From the NCBI RefSeq assembly GCF_029894125.1, contig NZ_JARXYZ010000010.1, positions 124,001 through 188,000 of the forward strand: a stretch of DNA of 64,000 nt, written 5' to 3'. The translations under genes and the position numbers were made by a program. Under the pieces are notes generated by a model. That model was not told the origin of the DNA and did no database searches. It worked only from the letters and a program-made list of their open reading frames with translations. The stretch is from Kitasatospora sp. MAA19. Lineage in GTDB: Bacteria > Actinomycetota > Actinomycetes > Streptomycetales > Streptomycetaceae. Shown in pieces: positions 1 to 9,738 of the stretch (position 1 is the first letter of the stretch; each line of letters opens with the position of its first letter).

Positions 1-421
1 CGTTGCCCCACTTGACCACCTCGACCTGGGTGTCCTGGATGCCCCACTGCTTGTCGAAGACCTCCAGGTCGTGCTGGATGGTCGGCGAGCCGAAGGAGTC
101 GACGATGACGATCGTGCGGCCCTTGCCGGTGACGCCCTCCTGGTACAGCGGGTTCAGGTTGTAGGCGTTGCGGTACTGCAGCGGCGAGTAGCAGTGGATG
201 CCGATCTGGCTGACGCACTGGGTGGTGCTCAGCGGAGCGACGCGCGCCTGGGCGTTGTGGTGCCCGAAGGAGGCCGGGCGGACGTGGACGCCCGCGAGGT
301 CGTGTGCGGGGGCGGCGGTCGCGGCGCCGACCGCCGGTACGGCGATGGTGCCGGCCGTGAGGGCGGTGGCCCCGACGGCGAGCAGAGCCAGGGCGCGGCG
401 AAGGGGGGCGGGGCTGCCCAT
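1..421 (-). CDS. Secreted S53 (sedolisin) family serine peptidase, N-terminal part
   Basis: The gene starts at ATG 421 behind AAGGAG and runs off the left edge, so only the first 140 residues are visible. Residues 1-37 form a signal peptide: two Arg, then an Ala/Leu/Val-rich core ending in an Ala-rich cleavage region. The mature start holds CVSQIGIHCYSPLQYRNAY and then GRTIVIVDSFGSPTIQHDLE. This matches the N-terminus of actinobacterial S53 peptidases, which are acid-acting Ser-Glu-Asp endopeptidases secreted outside the cell. The Glu/Asp and Ser catalytic residues lie beyond the window, so activity cannot be judged. An S8 subtilase is the alternative, but the FGSPTIQHDL block favours S53. 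Confidence 0.72.
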   Translation of the reverse strand, partial: MGSPAPLRRALALLAVGATALTAGTIAVPAVGAATAAPAHDLAGVHVRPASFGHHNAQARVAPLSTTQCVSQIGIHCYSPLQYRNAYNLNPLYQEGVTGKGRTIVIVDSFGSPTIQHDLEVFDKQWGIQDTQVEVVKWGN

Positions 422-565
422 GGGACTCCTTGGGACGCAGGGCCCGACCTGGTCCGGTCGGGTGGTCCGGCCATCCCATCGATTGTCGCATGATCATGCC
501 ATAGTCATTTGGTGGGGTCGTTTGATCAAGGACATGGTCATGCTCGGCCACGCGAAAAGGTAAAG

Positions 566-603
566 GCCGTCCCAGGTGAAGGTAACCTCGCACCTGGGAC
601 GGC
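566..603 (-). terminator. Hairpin terminator downstream of the SDR operon
   Basis: A perfect 13-bp stem, GCCGTCCCAGGTG pairing with CACCTGGGACGGC, has a 12-nt loop. It lies about 50 bp beyond the SDR stop codon. On the minus strand it is followed by a moderately T-rich stretch (CTTTACCTTTTCG), as expected for an intrinsic terminator ending the three-gene acyl-CoA operon. Confidence 0.75.
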
Positions 604-656
604 TATGTGATGACACGTCAGTACGATCGTCAGAATATCTGATGACCCTGCCGGGG

Positions 657-1508
657 CTACCGGGCCCCGCCGTTGACGTACAAGGTCTGCCCGCTGACGT
701 AGGAGGCGTCCTCGCTGGCAAGGAAGGCGACCACGGAGGCGATCTCCTCCGGCTGCCCCACCCGGCGCAGCGGGGTCCGGGCGGAGACCTCCGCCTGGTG
801 GTCCTCGGCCGTGCTGCCGACCCGCTCGGCGGTGGCCGCGGTCATCGCGGTGGCGATGTACCCGGGGGCGACGGCGTTGACGTTGATGTTGAACGGGCCC
901 AGCTCGATCGCGAGGGTCGCGGTGAGCCCCTGGATGCCGGCCTTGGCGGCCGCGTAGTTCGCCTGGCCCCGGTTGCCGAGGGCGGAGCGCGAGCTGAGCG
1001 AGACGATCTTCCCGTACTTCTGCGCCACCATGTACTTCTGCGCGACGTGGCTGCAGTTGTACGCGCTGGTCAGGTTGACCGTCAGCACCGCGTCCCAGTC
1101 GGCCTTCGGCATCTTGAAGAACAGGTTGTCCCGGGTGATCCCGGCGTTGTTCACCAGGATGTGCACCCCGCCGAGATCCGCCGCGACCTGCGCGAACACC
1201 GCCTCGACGGCGTCGTAGTCGGCCACGTCGCAGCCGTACGCTCGCGCGGTGCCGCCCGTGGCGGTGATCTCCGCGACCGTCCCGGCCGCCCGTTCGGCGG
1301 TGAGGTCGAGGACGGCGACCGTGGCGCCCTCCGCGGCGAGTCGGCGGGCGGTGGCCGCACCGATGCCCTGCGCCGCGCCGGTCACGACGGCCACCCGGCC
1401 CGCGAACCTGCGCGCGTGGCCCGTCACTTCACCGACCTCGTTCACTTCACCGACCTCGTTCACTTCGCCGGCTCCGCTCGCCGCAGTCACTTCAGTCACT
1501 TCAGTCAC
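657..1508 (-). CDS. Short-chain dehydrogenase/reductase, FabG-like 3-oxoacyl (or 3-hydroxyacyl-CoA) oxidoreductase
   Basis: A 283-residue classical SDR. The NAD(P)-binding loop TGAAQGIG is near residue 43, NNAG follows, and the catalytic motif is YAAAK with an upstream Ser (SLSSRS). It probably oxidises or reduces a 3-hydroxy/3-oxoacyl thioester in the cytoplasm. It is the last gene of an operon with a thiolase (13 bp upstream) and an acyl-CoA dehydrogenase, so a beta-oxidation role (3-hydroxyacyl-CoA dehydrogenase) is as likely as a fatty-acid synthesis role. The chosen GTG start has GGGAG upstream. The first 30 residues are repeat-derived (EVNEVGEVNEVGEV) and lie outside the SDR fold, which begins at RFAGRVAVVTG; a later in-frame GTG is possible. 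Confidence 0.85.
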   Translation of the reverse strand: MTEVTEVTAASGAGEVNEVGEVNEVGEVTGHARRFAGRVAVVTGAAQGIGAATARRLAAEGATVAVLDLTAERAAGTVAEITATGGTARAYGCDVADYDAVEAVFAQVAADLGGVHILVNNAGITRDNLFFKMPKADWDAVLTVNLTSAYNCSHVAQKYMVAQKYGKIVSLSSRSALGNRGQANYAAAKAGIQGLTATLAIELGPFNINVNAVAPGYIATAMTAATAERVGSTAEDHQAEVSARTPLRRVGQPEEIASVVAFLASEDASYVSGQTLYVNGGAR

Positions 1509-1510
1509 TT
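1425..1510. repeat. Tandem 18-bp and 9-bp repeats at the SDR 5' end
   Basis: Two full 18-bp units (CACTTCACCGACCTCGTT, 1425-1442 and 1443-1460) are followed, after a spacer, by three 9-bp units CAGTCACTT (1484-1510). On the coding strand the 9-bp unit is GTGACTGAA-like, so it supplies several in-frame GTG codons, any of which could be the start. Confidence 0.85.
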
Positions 1511-1521
1511 CCGGTGCTCCC

Positions 1522-2724
<1,203 letters not shown>

Positions 2725-2795
2725 GTCGTCGGGCTCCTTAGCAGACGGAACAGCGGTGTTTTCAGCGGGTGTTGACGTGTTGTCGGAACGTGTGG

Positions 2796-3959
2796 TCAGA
2801 ACGCGTCGACGCCGGTCAGGGCGCGGCCGATGAGCAGTTGGTGGATCTGGCTGGTGCCCTCGTAGAGCGTCATGACCCGGGCGTCGCGCAGGTACTTGCC
2901 GACCGGGTACTCGTCGATGAAGCCGTAGCCGCCGAACACCTGGAGCGCGTTGTTGGCGGCCCGGACGGCGGCCTCGCTCGCGTACAGCTTGGCCACCGAG
3001 GACTCGGTGGCGAACGGCAGGCCGCGTTCGATGTGGTCGGCGACCTTCCAGGTGAGCAGCCGGGCGGCCTCGACGTCGACGGCGATGCCGGCCAGCAGCT
3101 CCTGGACGAGCTGGTGCGAGGCGATCGGCTTGCCGAACTGCTCGCGCTCGCCGGCGTAGCGGACGGCGGCCTCCAGGCAGGCGCGGGCGATGCCGACGCA
3201 CCCGGCCGCGACCGACATCCGGCCCTTGGTCAGCGCGGACATCGCCACCCGGAACCCCTTGCCGACCTCGCCGAGCCGGGCGCTGTCGGGCACCCGGACG
3301 TTGTCGAGGGCGAGTTCGGCGGTGGCCTGACCGCGCAGTCCGAGCTTGCCGTGGATCTCGGTGCGGGTGAAGCCGGGCAGCCCGGTGGGCACGAGGAAGG
3401 CGGTGATGCCCTTGTGGCCCTGGTGCTCGGGATGGTCGCCGCCGGTGCGGGCGAAGACCAGGGCGACGTCGGCCCAGGTGCCGTTGGTGATGAACGTCTT
3501 GGCGCCGCTGATCAGCCAGTCGTCGCCGTCCCGGACGGCGCGGGTGGTGAGGTTGGCCGCGTCGGAGCCGGTGCCGGGCTCGGTGAGGGCGAAGCAGCCG
3601 AGCGCCTCGCCCGAGGTGAGCCGGGGGAGCCAGTGCCGTTTCTGCTCCTCGGTGCCGTAGCCGTTGACCGACTTGGCGACCAGGCCGAGCGTGACCGAGA
3701 CGATGCCGCGGACGGCCGAGTCGCCGCGGCCGAGCTCCTCCAGGACCAGGCAGTACGCGAGGTGGTCGCCGCCGCTGCCGCCGTACTCCTCGGGGATGGT
3801 GAGGCCGAGGAAGCCGAGTGCGGCGAGTTTGCCGATGATCGCGCGGTCGACGGACTCGGCGCGGTCCCACTCGGCGGCGTACGGCGCGATCTCGCGGTCG
3901 GTGAAGGAGGCGGCGAGGTCCCGGACGGCGCTCTGCTCCGCGGACAGCTCCAGGTTCAC
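2796..3959 (-). CDS. Acyl-CoA dehydrogenase
   Basis: A 387-residue FAD-dependent acyl-CoA dehydrogenase of standard length. Family signatures are [13 protein letters not shown] in the middle domain, the FAD-binding [14 protein letters not shown] stretch, and the C-terminal [19 protein letters not shown] that carries the catalytic Glu. It introduces a trans-2 double bond into acyl-CoA. It is the first gene of a minus-strand operon with thiolase and SDR, and diverges from a TetR regulator across 138 bp that hold a palindromic operator. The GTG start has GGGAG upstream. Short- or branched-chain substrate preference cannot be read from the sequence. Confidence 0.92.
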   Translation of the reverse strand: MNLELSAEQSAVRDLAASFTDREIAPYAAEWDRAESVDRAIIGKLAALGFLGLTIPEEYGGSGGDHLAYCLVLEELGRGDSAVRGIVSVTLGLVAKSVNGYGTEEQKRHWLPRLTSGEALGCFALTEPGTGSDAANLTTRAVRDGDDWLISGAKTFITNGTWADVALVFARTGGDHPEHQGHKGITAFLVPTGLPGFTRTEIHGKLGLRGQATAELALDNVRVPDSARLGEVGKGFRVAMSALTKGRMSVAAGCVGIARACLEAAVRYAGEREQFGKPIASHQLVQELLAGIAVDVEAARLLTWKVADHIERGLPFATESSVAKLYASEAAVRAANNALQVFGGYGFIDEYPVGKYLRDARVMTLYEGTSQIHQLLIGRALTGVDAF

Positions 3960-3977
3960 GGCGGCTCCCGATCCCTT

Positions 3978-3996
3978 AAACTAGCGCTGCAAGTTT
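3978..3996. promoter_or_regulatory. Candidate TetR operator between the acyl-CoA dehydrogenase and its divergent regulator
   Basis: The minus-strand reading is AAACTTGCAGCGCTAGTTT, an imperfect palindrome with AAACT/AGTTT outer arms. It lies 18 bp upstream of the acyl-CoA dehydrogenase start and about 100 bp upstream of the TetR start, the usual place for an autoregulated TetR operator. A 13-of-15 match to its core occurs at 58160-58178 upstream of an aldehyde dehydrogenase. Confidence 0.6.
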
Positions 3997-4097
3997 TATG
4001 GAGGGACTGTAGCCCCGGCCGGCCCGCGCTGGGAAGGGGCACCTGTCAGAATCGGTCGCCGCCCCACCCGACCGGAGGAACCGGAGGACGTACCCCG

Positions 4098-4766
4098 ATG
4101 GCCCGCCCGCGCACCCCGCTGCTCAGCCGCGAGCGCATCGTCGCCGCCGCTCTGCGACTGATCGACGCCGAGGGCCTGGCGGCCCTCTCCACCCGCCGCC
4201 TCGCCACCGAACTGTCGGTCAGCGGGCCCTCGCTCTACAACCACGTCGCCACCAAGGACGAACTGCTGGACGCGGTGGTGGACAGCGTGATCGGCGAAGT
4301 CGACCTGTCGATGTTCGGCGCCCCCGGCGGTCGGGCGACGCCCTGGCCGGACGCGCTGCGCGACTGGGCCCGCTCCTACCGCGCCGCGCTCGCCGCCCAC
4401 CCCAACATCGTGCCGGTGCTCGCCCAGGGCCCGGGCCGCCGGCCGAACGCGCTGCGCCTGGCCGACGCCGTCTTCGGCCACCTGGTCGAGGCCGGCTGGC
4501 CGCGCGGCCAGGCCACCCGGATCGGCGCGCTGATGCGCTACTTCGTCACCGGATCGGCGCTGGCCTCCTTCGCGGCCGGCTTCCCCGCGGACGCCGAGGT
4601 GTACGACGCGGCCGACTACCCGCACCTCGGCGAGGCGCACCGGCTGGCCGGACACCGCGGGACGGTGGACGAGGGCGCCTTCGAGACGGGCCTGGAGGCA
4701 CTGCTCGACGGGCTCGTCCTGCGCTTCGAGCGCCTGGCCGAACGCCCGCAAGCCGGGCCGTCGTAG
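4098..4766 (+). CDS. TetR family transcriptional regulator
   Basis: 222 residues. The N-terminal helix-turn-helix spans about residues 8-55 (RERIVAAALRLIDAEG, then LSVSGPSLYNHVATKDELLD), and a ligand/dimerisation domain of the TetR_C type follows. The start is ATG 4098 behind GGAGGAACCGGAGG. Its position, divergent from the acyl-CoA dehydrogenase operon with a palindrome between them, suggests it represses that operon and is released by an acyl-CoA or related ligand; this is inference. The last codons (PQAGPS) lie inside the first unit of a 30-bp tandem repeat, so the C-terminus may have been shaped by repeat expansion. Confidence 0.88.
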   Translation: MARPRTPLLSRERIVAAALRLIDAEGLAALSTRRLATELSVSGPSLYNHVATKDELLDAVVDSVIGEVDLSMFGAPGGRATPWPDALRDWARSYRAALAAHPNIVPVLAQGPGRRPNALRLADAVFGHLVEAGWPRGQATRIGALMRYFVTGSALASFAAGFPADAEVYDAADYPHLGEAHRLAGHRGTVDEGAFETGLEALLDGLVLRFERLAERPQAGPS

Positions 4767-4915
4767 GCCGAACGCCCGCAAGCCGGGCCGTCGTAGGCCG
4801 AACGCCCGCAAGCCGGGCCGTCGTGGGCCGAACGCCCGTAGGCGGGGCAGTCGTAGGCCGAACGTCCGCAAGCCGGTCAGTGGTAGGCCGAACGCCCGTA
4901 GGCGGGGCGGGCGTT
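4736..4915. repeat. 30-bp minisatellite, six units, at the TetR 3' end
   Basis: Six consecutive 30-bp units begin GGCCGAACGCCCGCAAGCCG. Units 1-3 are nearly identical, 4-5 have diverged, and the sixth is only partly alike. Unit 1 holds the TetR stop codon, and the array fills most of the convergent gap before the nitric oxide synthase stop. There are no spacers between units, so this is not CRISPR. No further gene is visible up to 5010. Confidence 0.9.
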
Positions 4916-5010
4916 CGCGGGTCCGTCGAGCCTTCGTACGTCCGGGGTGAGCCCGCCGGATGTCCGGACGTGCGCCGGGCAGCCACGGGCCCGCGTTCAC
5001 CCGGTGGGCC

Positions 5011-6264
5011 TCACCAGGGTTCGCGCGGCACGAAGGCCGGCCGCAGCGACGGGTCCACCGCGTCGTAGTACCGGTGGTAGACCGGGGTGAGCCCGCCGGA
5101 GACCGGGGGCACGATCCAGCTCCAGTCCGCCGGGGTCGGCCGGCCGAGCCGCTTCTCCTGGGCGACGTGCCGGAGGAACCGCGCGGACTCGGTGTGGTGG
5201 TCGGCGATCGTCACCCCGGCCTCCTGGAAGGAGTGCAGCACCGCGATGTTGAGTTCGATCAGCGCGCGGTCGCGCCAGAGGGTGCGGTCGCTGGAGGTGT
5301 CCAGGTCCAGCCGCTCGGCGACGGTGGCGAGCATGTCGTAGCGGTCGGCGTCGGCGAGGTCGCGGGCGCCGATCTCGGTGCCCATGTACCAGCCGTTGAA
5401 CGGCGCGGTCGGGTAGCGGACGCCGCCGATCTCCAGCGTCATGTCGCTGATCGCGGGCACCGCGTACCAGCGCAGGCCGAGGTCGGCGAACCAGTCGTAC
5501 GCGGGGTGGGCGAGCGGCACCTCCAGCGTGGTGTCGTCCGGCAGCTCGTACCAGCGGGGGCGTTCGCCGGGGCGCTCCTGGACGAGCAGGGGCAGTACCT
5601 CGAAGCGGTCCTCGGCGCACTTCCAGCCGAGGTCGCGCGCGCGGGTGGTGAGCGCGGCGCCGGCCGGGTCGCCGACGACGCCGCCGTCGACCCGGTGGCC
5701 GGCGTAGCGGACCAGTTGCTGGTTGACGATGCGGGCGGCCGGGCGGCCCGGGCGGTCGGGGGCGAACACCGAGACCACCGGGCGGATCCGCCCGCCGTTG
5801 CCCGCCAGCCGCAGGTGCTCGAAGCACTCGGCGGCGATGTCGTCGGCCGAGCCGAGGTGCCGCAGGTCGCGCACCACCAGGCTGCGCCAGTACAGCCGGC
5901 CGATGCAGCGGGCGGCGTTGCGCCAGGCGAGCTTGGCGCCGTAGGCCAGTTCGGCGGGGGTGTGCTCGTAGGTGCCGGTGCGGTCGATCTCGTCGAGGAC
6001 GCTCCGTATCCGTATCCGGGCGTCGGCGGGGCCGGCGGTGGGCTGTTCGCCGTGGAACCGCCGGATGAACTCGGCGGCCTGCTCCGGATCGGTGAACGGC
6101 GGTGGCGCCGACGGTGGTTCGGCGGGTGCCGGGGCCGGTGCCGTGTTCGCGGCCACCGGAGCCGGGGGCCAGACCGGGGCGTGAACGTGGGTGTGGGCGT
6201 ACGGGCAGCCGCCGGCAGGGGCGGCGGGTCTGCGGGCGCGAAGCCGGTCGAAGATCAAGGACAC
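5011..6264 (-). CDS. nos: Bacterial nitric oxide synthase (oxygenase domain only)
   Basis: 417 residues. The haem-ligand Cys is about residue 120 in WRNAARCIGR. The arginine-binding Glu lies in NGWYMGTEIGARDL, and the C-terminal pterin/dimer region includes WSWIVPPVSGGLTPVYHRYY. It oxidises L-arginine to citrulline and NO in the cytoplasm using an external reductase, since no flavin domain is fused, as in other bacterial NOS proteins. The start is GTG 6264, with AGGAGGG just upstream; a longer frame to 6336 lacks a ribosome site. An N-terminal extension of about 60 residues is Pro/Ala-rich and includes CPYAHTHVHAP. It stands alone, between a TetR gene and a sugar permease, so its role (stress protection, signalling or nitration) is not shown by context. 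Confidence 0.93.
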   Translation of the reverse strand: MSLIFDRLRARRPAAPAGGCPYAHTHVHAPVWPPAPVAANTAPAPAPAEPPSAPPPFTDPEQAAEFIRRFHGEQPTAGPADARIRIRSVLDEIDRTGTYEHTPAELAYGAKLAWRNAARCIGRLYWRSLVVRDLRHLGSADDIAAECFEHLRLAGNGGRIRPVVSVFAPDRPGRPAARIVNQQLVRYAGHRVDGGVVGDPAGAALTTRARDLGWKCAEDRFEVLPLLVQERPGERPRWYELPDDTTLEVPLAHPAYDWFADLGLRWYAVPAISDMTLEIGGVRYPTAPFNGWYMGTEIGARDLADADRYDMLATVAERLDLDTSSDRTLWRDRALIELNIAVLHSFQEAGVTIADHHTESARFLRHVAQEKRLGRPTPADWSWIVPPVSGGLTPVYHRYYDAVDPSLRPAFVPREPW

Positions 6265-6322
6265 ATCCCTCCTGGCGAACAGGAGTACCGGAGGTGCCCA
6301 CACCGCCGCAGGGAGTAAACGA

Positions 6323-6369
6323 TTCGGCCCCCGCACCGGCGCTGATGGCGCTAGGGTGCGGGGGCCGAA
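6323..6369 (-). terminator. Intrinsic terminator after the sugar permease
   Basis: A perfect 15-bp stem (TTCGGCCCCCGCACC pairing with GGTGCGGGGGCCGAA) has a 17-nt loop. It starts 17 bp beyond the permease stop and is followed on the minus strand by TCGTTTAC. Confidence 0.8.
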
Positions 6370-6385
6370 AGGTCCGACGGTCGGA

Positions 6386-7819
6386 TCAGCCCATGTCTTC
6401 CAGGCGGACGCCCTTGGTCTCCTTCATGAACTTCGCCACGAAGACGATCGACAGGGCCGCGAACGCCGCGTACACCAGGTAGGTCGCGGACAGGTTCCAG
6501 CGCGACATCGACGGGAACGAGACGGTGATCGCCCAGTTGGCGATCCACTGCGCGGAGGCGGCGACGGACAGTGCGGCGGCCCGGATGCGGTTCGGGAACA
6601 TCTCGCCGAGCATCACCCAGACGACCACGCCCCAGGACATCGCGAAGAACAGCACGAAGGCGTTGGCGGCGACCAGCGCGACGGTGCCCTGGAGGTCGGG
6701 CAGCGTGACGTTGCCGCCGCTGCCGGTGGCGGAGGAGAACGCCCAGCCGGCCGCGCCGAGCGCGACGGCCATGCCCGCCGAGCCGATCAGGGCGAGCGGC
6801 TTGCGGCCGATCCGGTCCACCAGCAGGATCGCGACCACGGTGCCGAGGATGTTGATGACCGAGCCGACGAAGCTGATCAGCAGCGAGTTGCTCTGGTCGA
6901 TGCCGACCGACTGCCACAGGATCGACGAGTAGTAGAAGATCACGTTGATGCCGACCAGCTGCTGGAAGACCGACAGGCCGATGCCGACCCAGACGATCGG
7001 CAGCAGGCCGAAGCGGCCGCCGAGCAGGTCGCGGAAGCGCGGGCGGTGGTCGGAGGCGATCAGCCCCTGGACCTCGGCGATCCGGGCGTCGGTGTCGACG
7101 CCCTGACCCTCGACGTCGGCGAGCACGGCGCGGGCGTCGTCCAGGCGACCGGCCTGGATCAGGTAGCGCGGGGACTCGGGGATCACCGAGGCGAGCGTGA
7201 AGTAGACCGCGGCCGGGACGACGCAGATGCCGAGCATCCACTGCCAGGCCTCCAGGCCGAGCAGCTGGCCGCGGGTGTCTCCGCCGGCCGTGTTCGCCAG
7301 CAGCCAGTTGACCAACTGGGATATCGCGATGCCGAGCACGATCGCGGCCTGCTGGAAGGAGGCCAGCCGCCCCCGGTACTTGGTGGGCGCGACCTCGGCG
7401 ATGTAGGTCGGGGCGATCACCGAGGCGATGCCGATGGCCGCGCCGCCGAGGACGCGCCAGAAGGCGAGGTCCCAGGCGGAGAAGGGGAGCATCGAGCCGA
7501 CCGCGCTGACGGCGAACAGCAGCGCGCCCGCCTTCATGACCTTGATGCGGCCGTAGCGGTCGGCGAACCGGCCCGCCAGCGCGGCGCCGATCGCCGAACC
7601 CAGCAGGGCGGAGGAGACGATCAGACCGGTCACGCCGTCGCCGACGCCGAACTTGTCCTGGATCCCGGAGACGGCGCCGTTGATCACGGAGCTGTCGTAG
7701 CCGAACAGGAACCCGCCGAGGGCTGCGGCGGCGGTGATGAAGACGACGAAGCCGAGGCGGTCGGGCGCGGGGGCCTCGACCGCCTCGACCGCCTCGGAGG
7801 GCTTCTGGGGGGCGCTCAT
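6386..7819 (-). CDS. glcP: Sugar:H+ symporter of the major facilitator superfamily, GlcP-type glucose permease
   Basis: 477 residues with 12 predicted membrane helices. Sugar-porter signatures are present: GYDSSVINGA in helix 1, GRFADRYGR between helices 2 and 3, PTYIAEVAPTKYRGRL after helix 4, FQQLVGINVIFYYSS in helix 7 and PESPRYL in the central loop. It imports glucose or a related hexose across the cell membrane with protons. Length and sequence fit the Streptomyces GlcP family, though xylose or galactose transporters of the same family are close. ATG 7819 has AGGAG upstream. It is monocistronic, with a strong terminator after it and about 150 bp of probable promoter region before it. Confidence 0.85.
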   Translation of the reverse strand: MSAPQKPSEAVEAVEAPAPDRLGFVVFITAAAALGGFLFGYDSSVINGAVSGIQDKFGVGDGVTGLIVSSALLGSAIGAALAGRFADRYGRIKVMKAGALLFAVSAVGSMLPFSAWDLAFWRVLGGAAIGIASVIAPTYIAEVAPTKYRGRLASFQQAAIVLGIAISQLVNWLLANTAGGDTRGQLLGLEAWQWMLGICVVPAAVYFTLASVIPESPRYLIQAGRLDDARAVLADVEGQGVDTDARIAEVQGLIASDHRPRFRDLLGGRFGLLPIVWVGIGLSVFQQLVGINVIFYYSSILWQSVGIDQSNSLLISFVGSVINILGTVVAILLVDRIGRKPLALIGSAGMAVALGAAGWAFSSATGSGGNVTLPDLQGTVALVAANAFVLFFAMSWGVVVWVMLGEMFPNRIRAAALSVAASAQWIANWAITVSFPSMSRWNLSATYLVYAAFAALSIVFVAKFMKETKGVRLEDMG

Positions 7820-7972
7820 GATCTTGACTCCTGGTACTCAACGCTGAGCTCGGTGCCGAGATCGTAACCCCTATTCGTTTAAGGCTTGTACGTAGGAACC
7901 TCAATTCTTGCTCTGAGCATTAGTAAGGTGAACAAGCAAATGGGGCGGCATTTGTGCCGGCCGCCGCAGGGC

Positions 7973-8944
7973 TCACGCCGGGGCGGACAGCGACAGCCCG
8001 AACCGGCCCTCCTCGTCCGTCCACCAGTGGCTCAGCCGCAGTCCGGCCGCCGCCAGCTCCCCGGCCACTCGCTCCCGGCGGAACTTGGCCGACACCTCGG
8101 TGCGCAGCTCCTCGCCCCGGTCGAAGTGCACCGGCAGGTTCAGGGCCGGGATCTTCACGGTCTGCGCGCGCAGCGAGCGCAGCCGCATCTCGATCCACTC
8201 CCGTTCCGGGTCCCACCGCGCGACGTGCGCGAACGCGGTCGGGTCGAAGTCGGCGCCCAGCTCGCGGTTGAGCACGTTGAGCACGTTGAGGTTGAACTCG
8301 GCGGTCACCCCGGCCGCGTCGTCGTAGGCGGCGACCAGCACCGCCGGGTCCTTGACCAGGTCGGTGCCGAGCAGGAGGAAGTCGCCCGGGTCGAGGGCGG
8401 CGCGCAGCCCGCGCAGGAAGGCGGCCCGCTCGTCGGGCAGCAGGTTGCCGAGGGTGCCGCCGAGGAAGGCGACCAGCCGGGGGCCGCCGTCCGGGGGCAG
8501 GCCGAGCCGTGCGGTGAAGTCGGCCAGCACGCCGTGCACGGCGAGCCCGGGGTACTCGGCGGCGAGCGCGGCGCCGGCGGCGGTCAGCGCGCTCTCGCTG
8601 ACGTCCACCGGGACGTACGTCTCCAGGGTGCCGAGTGCGCGCAGCGCGTCCAGCAGCAGCCGGGTCTTCTCGGAGGAGCCGGAGCCCAGTTCGACCAGGG
8701 TGCGGGCTCCGGTGGCGGCGGCGATCTCGCCGGCCCGGGCGGTCAGGATGGCCCGCTCGGCGCGGGTCGGGTAGTACTCCGGCAGTCGGGTGATCTCCTC
8801 GAACAGCTCGCTGCCCCGCGCGTCGTAGAACCACTTCGGCGGCAGCCACTTGGGTTCGGAGGTCAGGCCGCGCTGCACGTCGTGGCGCAACGCGGTGCTG
8901 AAGTGGTCGGAGGGCAGCAGTCGGGTGAGATCGAAAGTGTCCAT
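7973..8944 (-). CDS. egtD: L-histidine N-alpha-methyltransferase EgtD
   Basis: 323 residues, the normal EgtD length. SAM-binding [19 protein letters not shown] and [14 protein letters not shown] are present, as is the N-terminal [18 protein letters not shown] typical of EgtD. It trimethylates the alpha-amino group of L-histidine to hercynine, the first step of ergothioneine synthesis, in the cytoplasm. It is the last gene of egtA-egtB-egtC-egtD, 44 bp after egtC. A short repeat [11 protein letters not shown] from a duplicated 9-bp unit lies near residue 220. Identification is firm from context and motifs. Confidence 0.95.
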   Translation of the reverse strand: MDTFDLTRLLPSDHFSTALRHDVQRGLTSEPKWLPPKWFYDARGSELFEEITRLPEYYPTRAERAILTARAGEIAAATGARTLVELGSGSSEKTRLLLDALRALGTLETYVPVDVSESALTAAGAALAAEYPGLAVHGVLADFTARLGLPPDGGPRLVAFLGGTLGNLLPDERAAFLRGLRAALDPGDFLLLGTDLVKDPAVLVAAYDDAAGVTAEFNLNVLNVLNRELGADFDPTAFAHVARWDPEREWIEMRLRSLRAQTVKIPALNLPVHFDRGEELRTEVSAKFRRERVAGELAAAGLRLSHWWTDEEGRFGLSLSAPA

Positions 8945-8988
8945 GACAGGGTGGTCCTCTGTTCAGAAGATGAATGGACGGTGGAGGA

Positions 8989-9738
8989 TCAGTGGTGGCC
9001 GAGGAGTTGACGGACGGTGACGTCGGATCCCTCGACCATCACCAGCGAGCCGTCCGGGACGGCCGTCCAGCCGGGGGCGTCGTCGTACGGCTCGGAGGCC
9101 ACCACCGTGCCGAGCCCGGGCAGGGTGCGGTGGTGCAGGGTGTCGCCCCAGGCCGTCGCGGCGATCGCGTGGCCGTCGGTGAGCAGCAGGTTGAGTCGGC
9201 CGGTGGTGTGCGCGGTGACGTCCGCGACGGTGTCCGCCAGCGCCTCGCCGAGCCCGGCCCCCGCCCGCAGTCGGTGCAGGACGAGCGCCCACAGCAGCGC
9301 CGAGTCGGAGCGGGCCTCCAGGTCCAGCAGTTCGGCCGGCGGAAGCAGGGCGGCCAGGGCGTTCAGCTTGCCCGGCCAGCCCGCCACCGCGCCGTTGTGG
9401 CTGAACAGCCAGCGCCCGGCGGCGAACGGCGCGGCCGCAGCCTCGCCCGCCGCGCAGCCGTCGGTGGCGGAGCGGACCGCCGCCAGCAGCGCCCGGGTGC
9501 GGATCACCCGGGCGAGGTCGGCGAACGCGGCGTCCGCCCAGATCGGCCCGGACCGGCGGTAGCGGGCGGGCACCTCGTCGCCGTCCGCGTACCAGCCGAG
9601 GCCGAAGCCGTCCGCGTTGACCGTGCCGTACTGCTGCGCCCGGGGCGCCCAGGACTGCCGGTACAGCCCGTGCGGCGGGTGCACCAGCAGCTCCTGCGGC
9701 GCCACCGGCTCACCCAGGTAGGCGAGGTGACGGCACAT
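8989..9738 (-). CDS. egtC: Gamma-glutamyl-hercynylcysteine sulfoxide hydrolase EgtC
   Basis: 249 residues. It begins MCRHLAYLG, so after Met removal Cys2 is the N-terminal nucleophile of the class-II glutamine amidotransferase fold; FSHNGAVAGW is the matching glutaminase motif. It removes glutamate from gamma-glutamyl-hercynylcysteine sulfoxide in ergothioneine synthesis. ATG 9738 overlaps the egtB stop by one base (TGATG), so translation is probably coupled. The open frame upstream of this ATG belongs to another frame of egtB. Confidence 0.93.
   Translation of the reverse strand: MCRHLAYLGEPVAPQELLVHPPHGLYRQSWAPRAQQYGTVNADGFGLGWYADGDEVPARYRRSGPIWADAAFADLARVIRTRALLAAVRSATDGCAAGEAAAAPFAAGRWLFSHNGAVAGWPGKLNALAALLPPAELLDLEARSDSALLWALVLHRLRAGAGLGEALADTVADVTAHTTGRLNLLLTDGHAIAATAWGDTLHHRTLPGLGTVVASEPYDDAPGWTAVPDGSLVMVEGSDVTVRQLLGHH

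Noticed and set aside
4736..4915. Direct repeats considered as a CRISPR array
   Set aside because: Units are contiguous without unique spacers, and no cas gene is present.
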